Positions 34,260-43,370 of a stretch of 64,000 nt of DNA are shown piece after piece (positions within the stretch are counted from its first letter, which is position 1; every line of letters begins with the position of its first letter). The stretch comes from Enterococcaceae bacterium (GTDB taxonomy: Bacteria > Bacillota > Bacilli > Lactobacillales > Enterococcaceae), in the NCBI GenBank assembly GCA_022649665.1, contig JALCOL010000002.1, positions 1 through 64,000 of the forward strand. Reading direction: 5' to 3'. The notes under the pieces were generated by a model that was not told the DNA's origin, made no database searches, and saw nothing but the letters and a program-made list of their open reading frames with translations. A program made the translations under genes and the position numbers.

Positions 34260-35397
34260 GATCCAGCGTTTTCAAAAGGAGTTTTTGAGCTGGTTCAAAG
34301 TAAACGGCCGCAAACATCTGCCGTGGCGGATCCGGCGAACGCCTTACGGCACGTGGATCTCTGAGATCATGCTGCAGCAGACGCGCGTTGAAACGGTGAT
34401 CGATTATTTCAACCGCTTTATGACACGCTTTCCAACGATCGAAGACTTGGCGCGCGCACCGGAAGAGGCAGTATTGAAATCATGGGAAGGGCTCGGCTAT
34501 TATTCGCGCGCACGCAATTTAAAAGCTGCCGCAGAAACGATCATGAGCGACTATCAGGGTGAAATGCCGCAACGCTACAGCGAACTCATCAAACTGAAAG
34601 GGATCGGGCCCTATACCGCGGGCGCGATCGCCAGCATGGCGTTTGGCGAACGAGTTCCGGCGATCGACGGAAACGCGATGCGGGTCGCGAGCCGGCTCTT
34701 TGAAATCGAGCAGGATATCGGCGACAGCAAAAGTTTCAAACTTTTTTGGCAGATCATCGCGGCGCTCTTGCCGGCAGAGAATCCGGGGGTTTTCAATGAA
34801 GCGCTGATGGATCTCGGCTCGGCGATCTGTACACCGCAAAATCCAGCATGTCCAGAGTGTCCAGTGCAGACAGAATGTGCGGCGTTCAAGCACGGAACGA
34901 CGGGACAATTTCCCGTAAAAAAGCGCAAGACGAAAGTCCGCAATATTTATTATCTGGCGTATGCTCTTCAAGATCCGGCAGGGGAACTGCTGCTTGAGAG
35001 GCGCCCTGATCAGGGATTATTAGCAAAAATGTGGCAATTCCCGCTGGTCGAGATCGAGAAAAAAGAATATTTGAAGCTGCGGGAGACGATCGACGAAGGT
35101 CAGCGCGCGCACTTTGCCGCATCGCTTGCAGAAAGTGCACTGGTCAGCGAAGCAGCGCCGGACCTCTGGCTGGAAAAAGAAGAAGAGCCGTTTGCAGCAC
35201 AGTGCACACCGTTTCCGATCGGGGAAGTGATCCATCTTTTTTCGCATCGCCGCTGGCATATCCTGCTTTATCTAGGCAAGACAGAAAAGCTGCCGCTTAA
35301 AGAAGGCGAAATATGGTCAGATGAAGAGCGAAAGCGCCGGCTGCCGCTCAGCAAAGTCCAGCAAAAACTAGATCAGCTTTTGGCAGGTCCTGCCTGA
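34243..35397 (+). CDS. mutY: Adenine DNA glycosylase MutY
   Basis: Removes adenine mispaired with 8-oxoguanine. The 384-residue protein has LPWR, EIMLQQTRVETVIDYF, the helix-hairpin-helix LKGIGPYTAGA, the catalytic Asp in PAIDGNAMRVASR, and the iron-sulfur motif C-x6-C-x2-C-x5-C near residues 205-222. A NUDIX-like C-terminal domain reads the oxidised guanine. The ATG at 34243 (MWKTSKIQRF) is inside recX and preceded by GAGGGA, so the two genes are coupled. Confidence 0.95.
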   Translation: MWKTSKIQRFQKEFLSWFKVNGRKHLPWRIRRTPYGTWISEIMLQQTRVETVIDYFNRFMTRFPTIEDLARAPEEAVLKSWEGLGYYSRARNLKAAAETIMSDYQGEMPQRYSELIKLKGIGPYTAGAIASMAFGERVPAIDGNAMRVASRLFEIEQDIGDSKSFKLFWQIIAALLPAENPGVFNEALMDLGSAICTPQNPACPECPVQTECAAFKHGTTGQFPVKKRKTKVRNIYYLAYALQDPAGELLLERRPDQGLLAKMWQFPLVEIEKKEYLKLRETIDEGQRAHFAASLAESALVSEAAPDLWLEKEEEPFAAQCTPFPIGEVIHLFSHRRWHILLYLGKTEKLPLKEGEIWSDEERKRRLPLSKVQQKLDQLLAGPA

Positions 35398-35426
35398 GTT
35401 TTTCTTCAGCATCGAAAAACCAGTTA

Positions 35427-35435
35427 TGATATAAT
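35427..35435 (+). promoter_or_regulatory. Extended -10 promoter of the DUF402 gene
   Basis: TGATATAAT is an extended -10 with a perfect TATAAT. No good -35 is visible. It leaves a leader of about 60 bases. Confidence 0.55.
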
Positions 35436-35499
35436 GGATTGGAGTTCGATGTCAATCGGCATCTCGACCAGAATCTGTAATATAGAAAGTTGGGGCAAC

Positions 35500-36036
35500 A
35501 TGTCAATGCCTAAGGAAGGAGACTTTATAACTATCCAAAGTTACAAACATGATGGTCAGCTGCACCGCATTTGGCGGGATACGATGGTTTTAAAAACCAG
35601 TGAATATTCATTGATCGGTGTAAATGACCATACGTTGGTGACCGAGTCGGACGGACGCCGCTGGGTCACCCGCGAACCGGCGATCGTTTATTTCCACAAA
35701 AAATACTGGTTCAACATCATTGCAATGATCCGCGAAAAGGGCGTTTCTTATTATTGCAATTTGGCGAGCCCGTATGTTTTGGATGCGGAAGCGTTGAAAT
35801 ATATCGATTACGATCTGGATATCAAAGTTTTTCCAGACGGGGAAAAGCGGCTCTTGGATGTCGACGAATATGATGAGCATCGCAAACAGATGCATTATTC
35901 GGCAGATATCGATTTTATTTTGAAGGAAAACGTCAAGATCCTCGTTGATTGGATCAATCATCACAAGGGACCTTTTTCAAAAGAATACGTCGAGATCTGG
36001 TACCAACGGTATTTGCAGCTGAAGCACCAATCGTGA
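35500..36036 (+). CDS. DUF402 protein, nucleoside tri-/diphosphate phosphatase-like (NtdP/YgaC)
   Basis: A 178-residue DUF402 protein. Relatives in staphylococci (NtdP) hydrolyse nucleoside tri- and diphosphates using magnesium. Conserved parts include [29 protein letters not shown] and [18 protein letters not shown], whose acids and DEYDEH form the probable metal site. The start at 35500 (MSMPKEGD) follows the enterococcal family form; the next ATG is two codons on. The ribosome site before it is weak (TTGGGG). It is a single gene. Confidence 0.85.
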   Translation: MSMPKEGDFITIQSYKHDGQLHRIWRDTMVLKTSEYSLIGVNDHTLVTESDGRRWVTREPAIVYFHKKYWFNIIAMIREKGVSYYCNLASPYVLDAEALKYIDYDLDIKVFPDGEKRLLDVDEYDEHRKQMHYSADIDFILKENVKILVDWINHHKGPFSKEYVEIWYQRYLQLKHQS

Positions 36037-36071
36037 ACATGGATAGTTATAAGCTGTTCTGATAATGAAGC

Positions 36072-36113
36072 AAAAGAACGCAGAAGAGGCGTGCGCCTCT
36101 TCTGCGTTCTTTT
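36072..36113. terminator. Bidirectional terminator
   Basis: AAAAGAACGCAGAAGAGGCG pairs perfectly with its complement across a 2-base centre and carries A and T tails. It serves the DUF402 gene and the converging ADP-ribosylglycohydrolase gene. Confidence 0.93.
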
Positions 36114-36124
36114 GTACGCGTTTC

Positions 36125-37096
36125 TCAGCCTTCCAAACTTTCTTGATAATTTTCGCAGAGATCCAAGATCCAGTCCTTGCGGGCCAGGTCATCCAGCCAT
36201 TCTTGCGGGATTTCATCGTAGCCGTAATAGATCCCTGCCAAGCCGCCTGCCACGCAAGCGACGGTATCAGTATCTTCACCTAAATTGACGGCCGTTAGGA
36301 TACACTGTTCAAATGTGTGGCCATTCATAAATGACCAGATCGCCGCTTCGAGCGTATCGACGACGTATCCCGAAGAACGGATCTCACGCTCAGGAAGCAT
36401 GCTGAAAAATTTATTGTAGATCCGGGCAAAATAAGCGCTTTCGGGCTGGAACTCTTCAAACTGATGATAAAAGTCGCGCGCTTTTTTGAGTCCGGCTGTG
36501 ATCGCAAGCCCCTTGTCGCCTTGCCGCTTTTGCTCAGGAAGATTCAAGAGTTCGTTTGCGATCGATAAATACAAGCCGCATGCCATTTCTGTGCGCGGGT
36601 GCGCATGGGTCAGATCGGAATATTCATGGAGCAGCGCAAACGCTTCGGGGAATTGGGTAAATTCATTTCCGTATTCTTTTCGCAAATAATAGACGACTGG
36701 CAAAATGCGCATCAGCGAACCGTTGCCATTGTCATTTTCAGCAGTTCCGCCGCTTTCAAGAGGCGGCTGGCCGGCATTGTAGCGCGTGATCGCGCGTTCT
36801 GTGCTGACGCCGATGCCGAACATGACGTCGTGCGGCGTATAGGCGTCGTGTTCCCACCAATCGACGAAGCGGTCCATCAAATCTTGATAATCAACACCTT
36901 GCGTGAGACTGGCAACAGTCGCCAGCAGCATGCTGGAGTCATCTGACCAAGTTCCTTTCGGCTGATTATGGATCCCGAATTCCTGCATCCCTTTGACCGG
37001 TTTTGTCTGGAGCCTTTCGCGAGTAAAAAATTCGACGGGAACGCCCACCGCGTCTCCGACCACTGCACCAACGATTCCTGCTTTTACATCATCCAT
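36125..37096 (-). CDS. ADP-ribosylglycohydrolase family protein
   Basis: A 323-residue all-helical protein of the DraG/ARH family, which removes ADP-ribose from proteins or small molecules. Both metal sites are intact: GTWSDDSSM near residue 50 and LGEDTDTVACVAGG near residue 270. GNGSLMRILP lies between them. Start ATG 37096 is preferred because GGAGG stands eight bases before it; the longer frame from 37120 would cover that site. No ADP-ribosyltransferase gene is nearby, so the substrate is unknown. Confidence 0.9.
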   Translation of the reverse strand: MDDVKAGIVGAVVGDAVGVPVEFFTRERLQTKPVKGMQEFGIHNQPKGTWSDDSSMLLATVASLTQGVDYQDLMDRFVDWWEHDAYTPHDVMFGIGVSTERAITRYNAGQPPLESGGTAENDNGNGSLMRILPVVYYLRKEYGNEFTQFPEAFALLHEYSDLTHAHPRTEMACGLYLSIANELLNLPEQKRQGDKGLAITAGLKKARDFYHQFEEFQPESAYFARIYNKFFSMLPEREIRSSGYVVDTLEAAIWSFMNGHTFEQCILTAVNLGEDTDTVACVAGGLAGIYYGYDEIPQEWLDDLARKDWILDLCENYQESLEG

Positions 37097-37263
37097 CTTG
37101 CTCGCCTCCGAACCATTCATTTTTATATCTTCATTTTAGGCTATTTTTGGCGGAATGGCAAAAGAAGGCGTCATTTATTGAAAGCGGTAGGTTTTTTGCG
37201 GGTTTTTTGCTAGAATGATGAGGGACTTTTATGGGAATCCGTCCAAAGAAAGGAATCAAGAAA

Positions 37264-38634
37264 ATGAAATTAACGCTGGGTGAGATCGCTCAAGCACTTC
37301 ATACGAAAATAACGAATCCGAAATGGGAAAAAATCGTGATCACTGCGGCAGAATTTGACAGCCGCAAAATCGAAAGCGGCGGACTCTTTGTGCCGCTCAA
37401 GGGTGCACGCGACGGCCATGACTTTTTGGCTGCTGCCAAAACGAACGGTGCAGCGGCAACGCTCTGGAGCCGCCCTGAAGCGCCGGCTTTGCCGTATCTG
37501 CAAGTTGCCGATCCGCTGGCTGCTTTTCAAAAATTGGCCAAATATTACCTGCAAAAGATCCAGCCGACCGTGATCGCGATCACTGGCAGCAACGGCAAGA
37601 CGACCACGAAAGACCTAAGCGCGGCGGTCCTTGGCAGCCGGTTTAAAACGTGGAAGACGCAGGGAAATTACAATAATAATGTCGGGATGCCGTATACGAT
37701 CCTGCACGCACCAGAGGATACGGAAAAATTGGTGCTCGAGATGGGAATGGATCATTTTGGCGAGATCGACTTTTTGAGCCGGTTAGCAGCGCCTGATATT
37801 TCCGCGATCACGCTGATCGGTGAAAGTCACTTGGAGTTTTTCGGCGAACGCCGCGGGATCGCGCAAGCAAAAATGGAGATCGTGAACGGCTTAAAGGAAG
37901 ACGGTCTTTTGATCGTGCCCGGAGACGAGCCGCTGCTGACCGAGCTGCTGAGGCCGGTCACGCAAGAAGTCGTCAAATTTGGGATGGGTGACGAAATGCT
38001 TCATGCCCGCGTTGTTGAAAAAGAAAAAGACGGGATCCGTTTCACGCTCAATTTTCTTCCCGGTGAATTTTGGATCCCGATCCCAGGCGAGTACAATGTG
38101 AAAAATGCCTTGATCGCGGCCTTTATCGGCAAACGTTCCGGCGTCCCGGCTGAAAAGATCCGGCAAGCGCTTCAAAATCCGCCGCTGACTGCTGACCGGA
38201 CGGAATGGCTGCACCGCGGCGGGATCGATATTTTGAGCGATGTGTATAATGCCAACCCGACCGCTATGAAGCTTGTGCTGGATAATTTTCAAACACTGGA
38301 AACAAAAGGAAAACGTGTTGCGGTTTTAGGCGATATGCTGGAGCTTGGCAGCCAAGGCGGCGCACTTCATCAAGAAATCGCGGAGCACTTAGCGCCGGAC
38401 AAGATCAATGAAGTCTTTTTGTACGGAACGCTGATGGCGGAACTCGCAGCCGCGCTGAAAACCCGCTATCCTGCCGGAAAAGTGCATTACTTCAGTACGA
38501 ATGATCAAGCTGCACTGATCAAAAGTGTAGAAAAGGCACTTGCACCGGGCGACATGGTCGTGGTGAAAGCAAGCCATGGGATGCATCTTGAAAACGTCAT
38601 CGCTGCGTTGACGCAAGCGGCGCCGCTTGGATAG
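37264..38634 (+). CDS. murF: UDP-MurNAc-tripeptide:D-Ala-D-Ala ligase MurF
   Basis: Adds the D-Ala-D-Ala dipeptide to the peptidoglycan precursor in the cytoplasm, using ATP. The 456-residue protein has the Mur ligase P-loop in AITGSNGKTTTKD, the NYNNNVGMPYT stretch, EMGMDHFGEID, and the C-terminal DVYNANPTAMK and GDMLELG motifs. The ATG at 37264 is chosen by family start and AAAGGA upstream. No ddl gene is nearby. Confidence 0.95.
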   Translation: MKLTLGEIAQALHTKITNPKWEKIVITAAEFDSRKIESGGLFVPLKGARDGHDFLAAAKTNGAAATLWSRPEAPALPYLQVADPLAAFQKLAKYYLQKIQPTVIAITGSNGKTTTKDLSAAVLGSRFKTWKTQGNYNNNVGMPYTILHAPEDTEKLVLEMGMDHFGEIDFLSRLAAPDISAITLIGESHLEFFGERRGIAQAKMEIVNGLKEDGLLIVPGDEPLLTELLRPVTQEVVKFGMGDEMLHARVVEKEKDGIRFTLNFLPGEFWIPIPGEYNVKNALIAAFIGKRSGVPAEKIRQALQNPPLTADRTEWLHRGGIDILSDVYNANPTAMKLVLDNFQTLETKGKRVAVLGDMLELGSQGGALHQEIAEHLAPDKINEVFLYGTLMAELAAALKTRYPAGKVHYFSTNDQAALIKSVEKALAPGDMVVVKASHGMHLENVIAALTQAAPLG

Positions 38635-38656
38635 TTTCAGAAAACACTCATTTATT

Positions 38657-38685
38657 TTGCTTAATCTTTGCAAACATGTTATACT
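38657..38685 (+). promoter_or_regulatory. Promoter of cshA
   Basis: TTGCTT, 17 bases, TATACT. It predicts a leader of about 135 bases before the helicase start. Confidence 0.75.
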
Positions 38686-38725
38686 TAACCGCTGTGAGAA
38701 TAGTTAGTTAAAAATACTGGTGGCC

Positions 38726-38816
38726 CCTAGTGATAAGTGACGGTTATGAAAGCGGCTCATCAGTCGGATTTTTATCGAATGAAGCCAACTTTTCTAACAT
38801 GAAAAATCGAACTAGG
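38726..38816 (+). promoter_or_regulatory. Structured leader of cshA with a hidden ribosome binding site
   Basis: CCTAGT (38726-38731) can pair with ACTAGG (38811-38816), which overlaps the AGGAGG ribosome site. Inside it GATTTTT (38767-38773) can pair with AAAAATC (38802-38808). Such nested pairing would close the start site until opened, fitting cold or helicase-dependent control. Pairing is seen by eye only. Confidence 0.45.
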
Positions 38817-38827
38817 AGGAACATTAT

Positions 38828-40348
38828 TTGAAATTTGATGAATTACAATTATCGGAACCGCTTTTGCATGCCGTGAAATCTGCGGGGTTTGAGGAAGCAA
38901 CTCCGATTCAAGCGGAAACGATCCCGTTAGCTTTGGAAGGAAAAGATGTCATTGGGCAAGCCCAGACAGGAACCGGGAAAACGGCCGCTTTTGCACTGCC
39001 GATCTTGGAAAAACTGCAACCGCGGGTCAGAGAAGTCCAAGCGCTGATCATCTCGCCAACGCGGGAACTCGCGATCCAAACACAAGAAGAAATCAACCGT
39101 CTCGGAAAATATAAAAAGACCCGCTCCGTCGTTGTTTACGGGGGCGCGGATATCCGCCGTCAGATCCGTCTTTTGAAAGAGCATCCCGCGATCGTTGTCG
39201 GGACGCCGGGCCGCCTGTTGGATCATATTCAGCGTAAGACGCTTGACTTGAGCCATGTCCACACGCTAGTTTTGGACGAAGCAGACGAAATGCTCAACAT
39301 GGGCTTTTTGGAAGATATCGAAAAAATCATTGCACAAGTGCCGACTGAACGGCAAACTTTGCTCTTTTCGGCAACGATGCCAGCCCCGATCAAAAAGATC
39401 GGCGTGCATTTCATGCATTCGCCGGATCACGTGAAGATCAAAGCGAAAGAAATGACTGCCAGCAATATCGAACAATATTATGTGCGGGCGAAAGAATATG
39501 AGAAATTTGACTTTATGACGCGTTTGTTCGATGTCCAGACGCCGGAACTTGCGATCGTCTTCGGGCGGACCAAACGCCGGGTCGATGAATTGGCGCGCGG
39601 TTTGGAGCTGCGTGGGTACAAAGCAGAAGGGATCCACGGAGACCTTTCACAGCAAAAACGAATGAGCGTATTGCGGATGTTCAAAAGCGGCAAGCTCGAT
39701 ATTTTGGTTGCGACTGATGTTGCGGCCCGCGGATTGGATATCAGCGGTGTAACACACGTCTACAACTATGATATCCCCCAAGACCCTGAAAGTTATGTTC
39801 ACCGGGTCGGTCGGACGGGACGCGCCGGCAAAGCCGGAGTCTCTGTTACTTTTGTGACGCCGAACGAAATGAATTATCTGCATGTCATTGAAGATCTGAC
39901 GAAAAAACGCATGCTGCCTCTTCATCCGCCGACTGAAAAAGAAGCGATGAAAGGCCAGATCGAACAATCCGTCAACGATATCAGCAAACAAATCGATAAA
40001 AAAGATTTGGAAGACTTTTATCCAGCAGCGAATGAATTGTTGGAAAGCTATGAAGATACGGATCTGGTAGCGCTCTTGATCAAGACACTCTCGAAAGAGG
40101 AAGTCCAAGTCAAGATCACGCCGGAACGACCGCTTCCCGGCAAGAAAAAACGTTTCAATAAAAAGGGCAGCGACAACCGCCGCCGCGGAAATTCCCGCAA
40201 AGACAGCAACTACTATAAAAACGAACGCTACGGCCGTGACAAGAATAAAAACCGCCGCGGCAAAAACGATGATTCGCGGCACAACAGCAGTGCGAAAAAA
40301 TCCCACGCGAAAGCGACCGGTTTTACGATCCGCAGCCGCAAGGGATAA
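38828..40348 (+). CDS. cshA: DEAD-box RNA helicase, CshA type
   Basis: An ATP-dependent RNA helicase of 506 residues, used in ribosome assembly, RNA decay and cold growth. It has all family motifs: Q motif ([16 protein letters not shown]), [33 protein letters not shown], and [10 protein letters not shown]. The tail from about residue 435 is very basic, rich in Lys, Arg, Asn and Gly, as in CshA. It starts with TTG behind AGGAGG. A terminator follows. Confidence 0.95.
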   Translation: MKFDELQLSEPLLHAVKSAGFEEATPIQAETIPLALEGKDVIGQAQTGTGKTAAFALPILEKLQPRVREVQALIISPTRELAIQTQEEINRLGKYKKTRSVVVYGGADIRRQIRLLKEHPAIVVGTPGRLLDHIQRKTLDLSHVHTLVLDEADEMLNMGFLEDIEKIIAQVPTERQTLLFSATMPAPIKKIGVHFMHSPDHVKIKAKEMTASNIEQYYVRAKEYEKFDFMTRLFDVQTPELAIVFGRTKRRVDELARGLELRGYKAEGIHGDLSQQKRMSVLRMFKSGKLDILVATDVAARGLDISGVTHVYNYDIPQDPESYVHRVGRTGRAGKAGVSVTFVTPNEMNYLHVIEDLTKKRMLPLHPPTEKEAMKGQIEQSVNDISKQIDKKDLEDFYPAANELLESYEDTDLVALLIKTLSKEEVQVKITPERPLPGKKKRFNKKGSDNRRRGNSRKDSNYYKNERYGRDKNKNRRGKNDDSRHNSSAKKSHAKATGFTIRSRKG

Positions 40349-40377
40349 ATATCGCATGAAAGCGAATGATCCGCAGC

Positions 40378-40427
40378 AGAGCCAAAGCAGAAAGGCAAGC
40401 CTTTTCCGCTTTGGCTCTCTGTTTTTA
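40378..40427. terminator. Bidirectional terminator
   Basis: AGAGCCAAAGC and GCTTTGGCTCT close an inner AAAGGC/GCCTTT pair, then CTGTTTTTA. It lies between converging cshA and the FUSC gene. Confidence 0.85.
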
Positions 40428-40441
40428 TACTGACTAGATTT

Positions 40442-41086
40442 TCAGAATTTGAAAGGATGTTTGCGGACCGGCTTCGGCTTAACGACCGGCAAAGGCTTCT
40501 CTGGCATGAAGACGCCTTCTTCTAAATTTTTTTCGGCATTTTCGAGCCGGCGTTCACGGTCGCGAATAAAACGCAGATCAGCTTCGAGCTGCGCCTGCTT
40601 TTGTTTTTTAGCGCGCGGCTGTGTCGCGATATTGAGCAGAATCGCGATGATCGCGCCGATAAAAGTATCAAGCGTGCGGTTTACGGCAAACAGAAAGCTC
40701 TCATTTTGCGGGATGTTGAGCGTGATCAACAGAAAAGCGGCTACGGAAGAGACGATCCCGAGCGGATTGTCCAAACGCAAGTTCAGCAAAATCAAAAGGA
40801 TCACTAAAAAAGGCAAAAAAACAAAATTCCACTGGTTTCCGGGGAAAAAATAATGGTCGATCAAATAGTAGGAGAAGGTCATCAAGCCCCCCAGCGTATT
40901 TCCCAAAATGACTGAACGTCCGGAAGAGACGCTTGCCGGAAAGTCTTCGCGCATCGCGATCACTGCCGCCAAGCAGGCATTCGTTGCCGCGCCGCGATCG
41001 GTCAAGTGAAACAGCAGCAGACAGATCAAGATCGCGAGCGCCGTTTTGATCGTCCGCATCCCTAAACGAAAAGAACCAATTTCCAT
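40442..41086 (-). CDS. Aromatic acid exporter family (FUSC-like) membrane protein
   Basis: A 214-residue protein of the ArAE_1/FUSC type with about five membrane helices in the first 150 residues (LGMRTIKTALAILICLLLF start) and a charged coiled-coil tail of about 60 residues. Family members are thought to export aromatic or other acids, but few have been tested. The ribosome binding site is weak (CTGGA). It is a lone gene. Confidence 0.8.
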   Translation of the reverse strand: MEIGSFRLGMRTIKTALAILICLLLFHLTDRGAATNACLAAVIAMREDFPASVSSGRSVILGNTLGGLMTFSYYLIDHYFFPGNQWNFVFLPFLVILLILLNLRLDNPLGIVSSVAAFLLITLNIPQNESFLFAVNRTLDTFIGAIIAILLNIATQPRAKKQKQAQLEADLRFIRDRERRLENAEKNLEEGVFMPEKPLPVVKPKPVRKHPFKF

Positions 41087-41239
41087 ATCCAGACAAACGC
41101 GCGGTGCGTCTGCCTATTCACCTCGTTTCGATTCATTGTATACTAATATCAGTATAACAAATTGTTACATTATGCTTCATAGTATTGCCAAAATAGAAGC
41201 TTTTTGTTTATTGTAGAAGAAAAGATGGAGGGATCAGGA

Positions 41240-41767
41240 ATGAATCAAGTAATGATCGCAATTATATTAGAAGCCATCCACGAACAATATCAGCAGGAAG
41301 TCGAGTTTGTCGTTCAGCAGTTGAAGATCCCGCTTGAAGAATGGGAAGCTTTCAAAACGGGCGATCGTTCGCTTTCCGGTGAGAATATGCAGAAGATCTA
41401 TAATTTATTTACCGATTACGAATGGATGCTCGTTCAAAAAGTGCTGCGGCAGACGCTCCTGTTTCCGGAGAAGCGCCCGACGGCGGTCAGCGAATATCAC
41501 CGCTTGAAAACCGTGATCGCCAAAGCCTGGCTTGAAATGGGCGGTCAAGCGGAAATGATCACGCAAAGTGAAGACCAGCGGACACAAAATCAGATCGATC
41601 TGCGGATCAGTCTTTCTTACGGCGAGTGGGGATATGATGACCTGCTAGTCTTTCGTTTGCCGGCGGTCATCCGCAAACAGATCAAAGGATCGAAAGTCGG
41701 TCTTTTGGAGTGGGTAAGTGAAAACTTGGAGGAAACTTATATGCAGGGCTTCAAAGGAAGTGAGTAG
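41240..41767 (+). CDS. Conserved protein of unknown function, possible HTH-like N-terminus
   Basis: A 175-residue soluble protein I do not recognise. Its first 70 residues (MIAIILEAIHEQYQQEVEF, then LKIPLEEWEAFKTGDRSLS and QKIYNLFTDYEWMLVQKVLRQ) have the helical rhythm of an XRE-like domain, but the match is loose. The rest is mixed and contains YGEWGYDDLLVFRLP. GGAGGG lies about eight bases before the ATG at 41240; 41204 and 41225 are other starts. It lies 3 bases before the DD-carboxypeptidase gene, so it is likely part of that operon. Confidence 0.7.
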   Translation: MNQVMIAIILEAIHEQYQQEVEFVVQQLKIPLEEWEAFKTGDRSLSGENMQKIYNLFTDYEWMLVQKVLRQTLLFPEKRPTAVSEYHRLKTVIAKAWLEMGGQAEMITQSEDQRTQNQIDLRISLSYGEWGYDDLLVFRLPAVIRKQIKGSKVGLLEWVSENLEETYMQGFKGSE

Positions 41768-41770
41768 CCA

Positions 41771-42574
41771 GTGGTCAAAAAGGTGATTGGGGTAGTATCG
41801 CTCTTGATCGTCGGGATCGGCGTATTTTTGGCTCTTTTCCATCCGAGCGAGGGCTACCAGTTTTCTGCCGCAAATGAAAAACAACAGAAAACGGAAAAAG
41901 CGGCGGTCAGTCAGCCACTTGCTTCAAAAACAGCAAAGTCGGACACCAAAAAGCAGCAAGCGAAGAGTGATCTGCCTAAAGGGATTTCAACGAAAGATTG
42001 GGATCTTGTGCTGGTGAATCAGGATCATGCGGTCACTGCCGCTCCGACCGATCTGGTGCAGATCGGCAATTATGAAGTCGATTCGCGGATCGCTGCGCCG
42101 TATAATGAAATGGCGCAAGCCGCGGCAGCCGCGCAAATCAATCTGGTGATCGTTTCCGGATATCGGTCGATTTCTTATCAAGAAACGCTTTTTCAGGAAA
42201 GTGTCAATGCAGCGCTGGCCAAAGGAATGACCCAAGCGCAAGCGGAAAAAGAAGCGCTGCATTTGCGGACGAAACCCGGCCACAGCGAGCACAATACCGG
42301 GCTTGCGATGGATGTCGTCGATGATCAGTGGGCTGCAGCACACACGGACCTTGATGCTTCGTTTGGGCAAACAAAAGCCGGACAATGGCTGAAAGAGAAT
42401 GCTCCCAAGTATGGATTTGTCATACGTTATCCGGATGGGAAAAATAAAATCACAAAAGTCGATTACGAACCATGGCATTTGCGATATGTCGGCAAAGAGA
42501 GCGCGCTTTATATGCAGCAGCACTCTTTATGCTTAGAAGAGTATCTTGATAAAGTATCAAAGGAAGCGAAATAG
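41771..42574 (+). CDS. D-alanyl-D-alanine carboxypeptidase (VanY/DacB M15 family)
   Basis: Removes the terminal D-alanine from peptidoglycan stem peptides outside the membrane. The 267-residue protein has an N-terminal membrane anchor (about 4-20), a Lys/Gln/Ser linker, and an M15B domain with SGYRSISYQE, the zinc-binding GHSEHNTGLAMDV and the catalytic/zinc segment EPWHLRYVG. Start GTG at 41771 lies 3 bases after the preceding stop. It sits between an unknown gene and a glucosaminidase gene, forming a small cell-wall operon. Confidence 0.9.
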   Translation: MVKKVIGVVSLLIVGIGVFLALFHPSEGYQFSAANEKQQKTEKAAVSQPLASKTAKSDTKKQQAKSDLPKGISTKDWDLVLVNQDHAVTAAPTDLVQIGNYEVDSRIAAPYNEMAQAAAAAQINLVIVSGYRSISYQETLFQESVNAALAKGMTQAQAEKEALHLRTKPGHSEHNTGLAMDVVDDQWAAAHTDLDASFGQTKAGQWLKENAPKYGFVIRYPDGKNKITKVDYEPWHLRYVGKESALYMQQHSLCLEEYLDKVSKEAK

Positions 42575-42579
42575 GGTGA

Positions 42580-43206
42580 ATGATGAACAAAAAGGTACAA
42601 AAACGAAAGAAACTGCCAATCTGGCGGCAAGGGCCATTCGTACTGCTGGTCATTTTAGTCGGCCTGGGTCTGATTTTTGGCGGGGTCTATCATCTGACGG
42701 AAGAGGCGAGCGAAACGCCGGACTTTGATAATTACAGCAGCGAACAAAAAGCGTTCATTGAAAGGCTGGCACCGCAAGCCCAAGAACTTCATGAAAAATA
42801 CGGCGTGCTGCCGAGTATTATTTTAGGTCAGGCGATCTTGGAGTCGGATTGGGGGCGCAGTTCGCTTGCAAGCAAATACAACAATTTATTCGGCATCAAA
42901 ACCGATTCTAAAGAAAACGGGGTCGAGCTTTCCACGCAAGAATACGAAAATGGCCAGTACGTCACAGTCACCGGCAACTTTCAAGTATTTTCCAGTTGGG
43001 AAGAATGCTTGACACAGCACACGAAGCTTTTTGTCAATGGCGTTGATTGGAACCCCAAACTGTACGAAAAAGTGCTGAACGCCGGGAATTATCAAGAAGC
43101 TGCGAGCGAACTGCAAAAGGCCGGCTATGCGACTGATCCGGAATATGCGGCAAAGATCATTCAAGTGATCGAACAATATGAATTGGATCGATTTGACGGA
43201 GAATGA
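42580..43206 (+). CDS. Membrane-anchored N-acetylglucosaminidase (glucosaminidase domain)
   Basis: A 208-residue protein with an N-terminal membrane helix (about 18-40) and a PF01832-type domain (about 60-200) with the catalytic glutamate in GQAILESDWGRSS and the NLFGIK motif. It cuts GlcNAc-MurNAc bonds in peptidoglycan. There are no wall-binding repeats. ATG 42580 is followed at once by another ATG at 42583; AGGGTGA precedes both. It starts 5 bases after the carboxypeptidase stop. Confidence 0.9.
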   Translation: MMNKKVQKRKKLPIWRQGPFVLLVILVGLGLIFGGVYHLTEEASETPDFDNYSSEQKAFIERLAPQAQELHEKYGVLPSIILGQAILESDWGRSSLASKYNNLFGIKTDSKENGVELSTQEYENGQYVTVTGNFQVFSSWEECLTQHTKLFVNGVDWNPKLYEKVLNAGNYQEAASELQKAGYATDPEYAAKIIQVIEQYELDRFDGE

Positions 43207-43297
43207 CCGCTAATGTTCAGCTTTTGATAGAAATATCTGACAATTCAATAATAAACTACCGATAAACCATATAAATCAAGAACATTAAAAACAAATC

Positions 43298-43326
43298 TTG
43301 TAATCATATACGACTTTAGCTATAAT
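43298..43326 (+). promoter_or_regulatory. Promoter of xpt
   Basis: TTGTAA, 17 bases, TATAAT, about 45 bases before the ATG. The short leader has no room for a purine riboswitch. Confidence 0.75.
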
Positions 43327-43370
43327 AAAACCAATCAGTTGAAATCGTCAAAGAATAAAGGAGTCTGATC

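Noticed and set aside
43207-43370. A purine riboswitch in front of xpt
   Set aside because: In Bacillus a purine riboswitch controls xpt. Here the promoter lies about 45 bases from the start codon, leaving no room, and the conserved core is absent.
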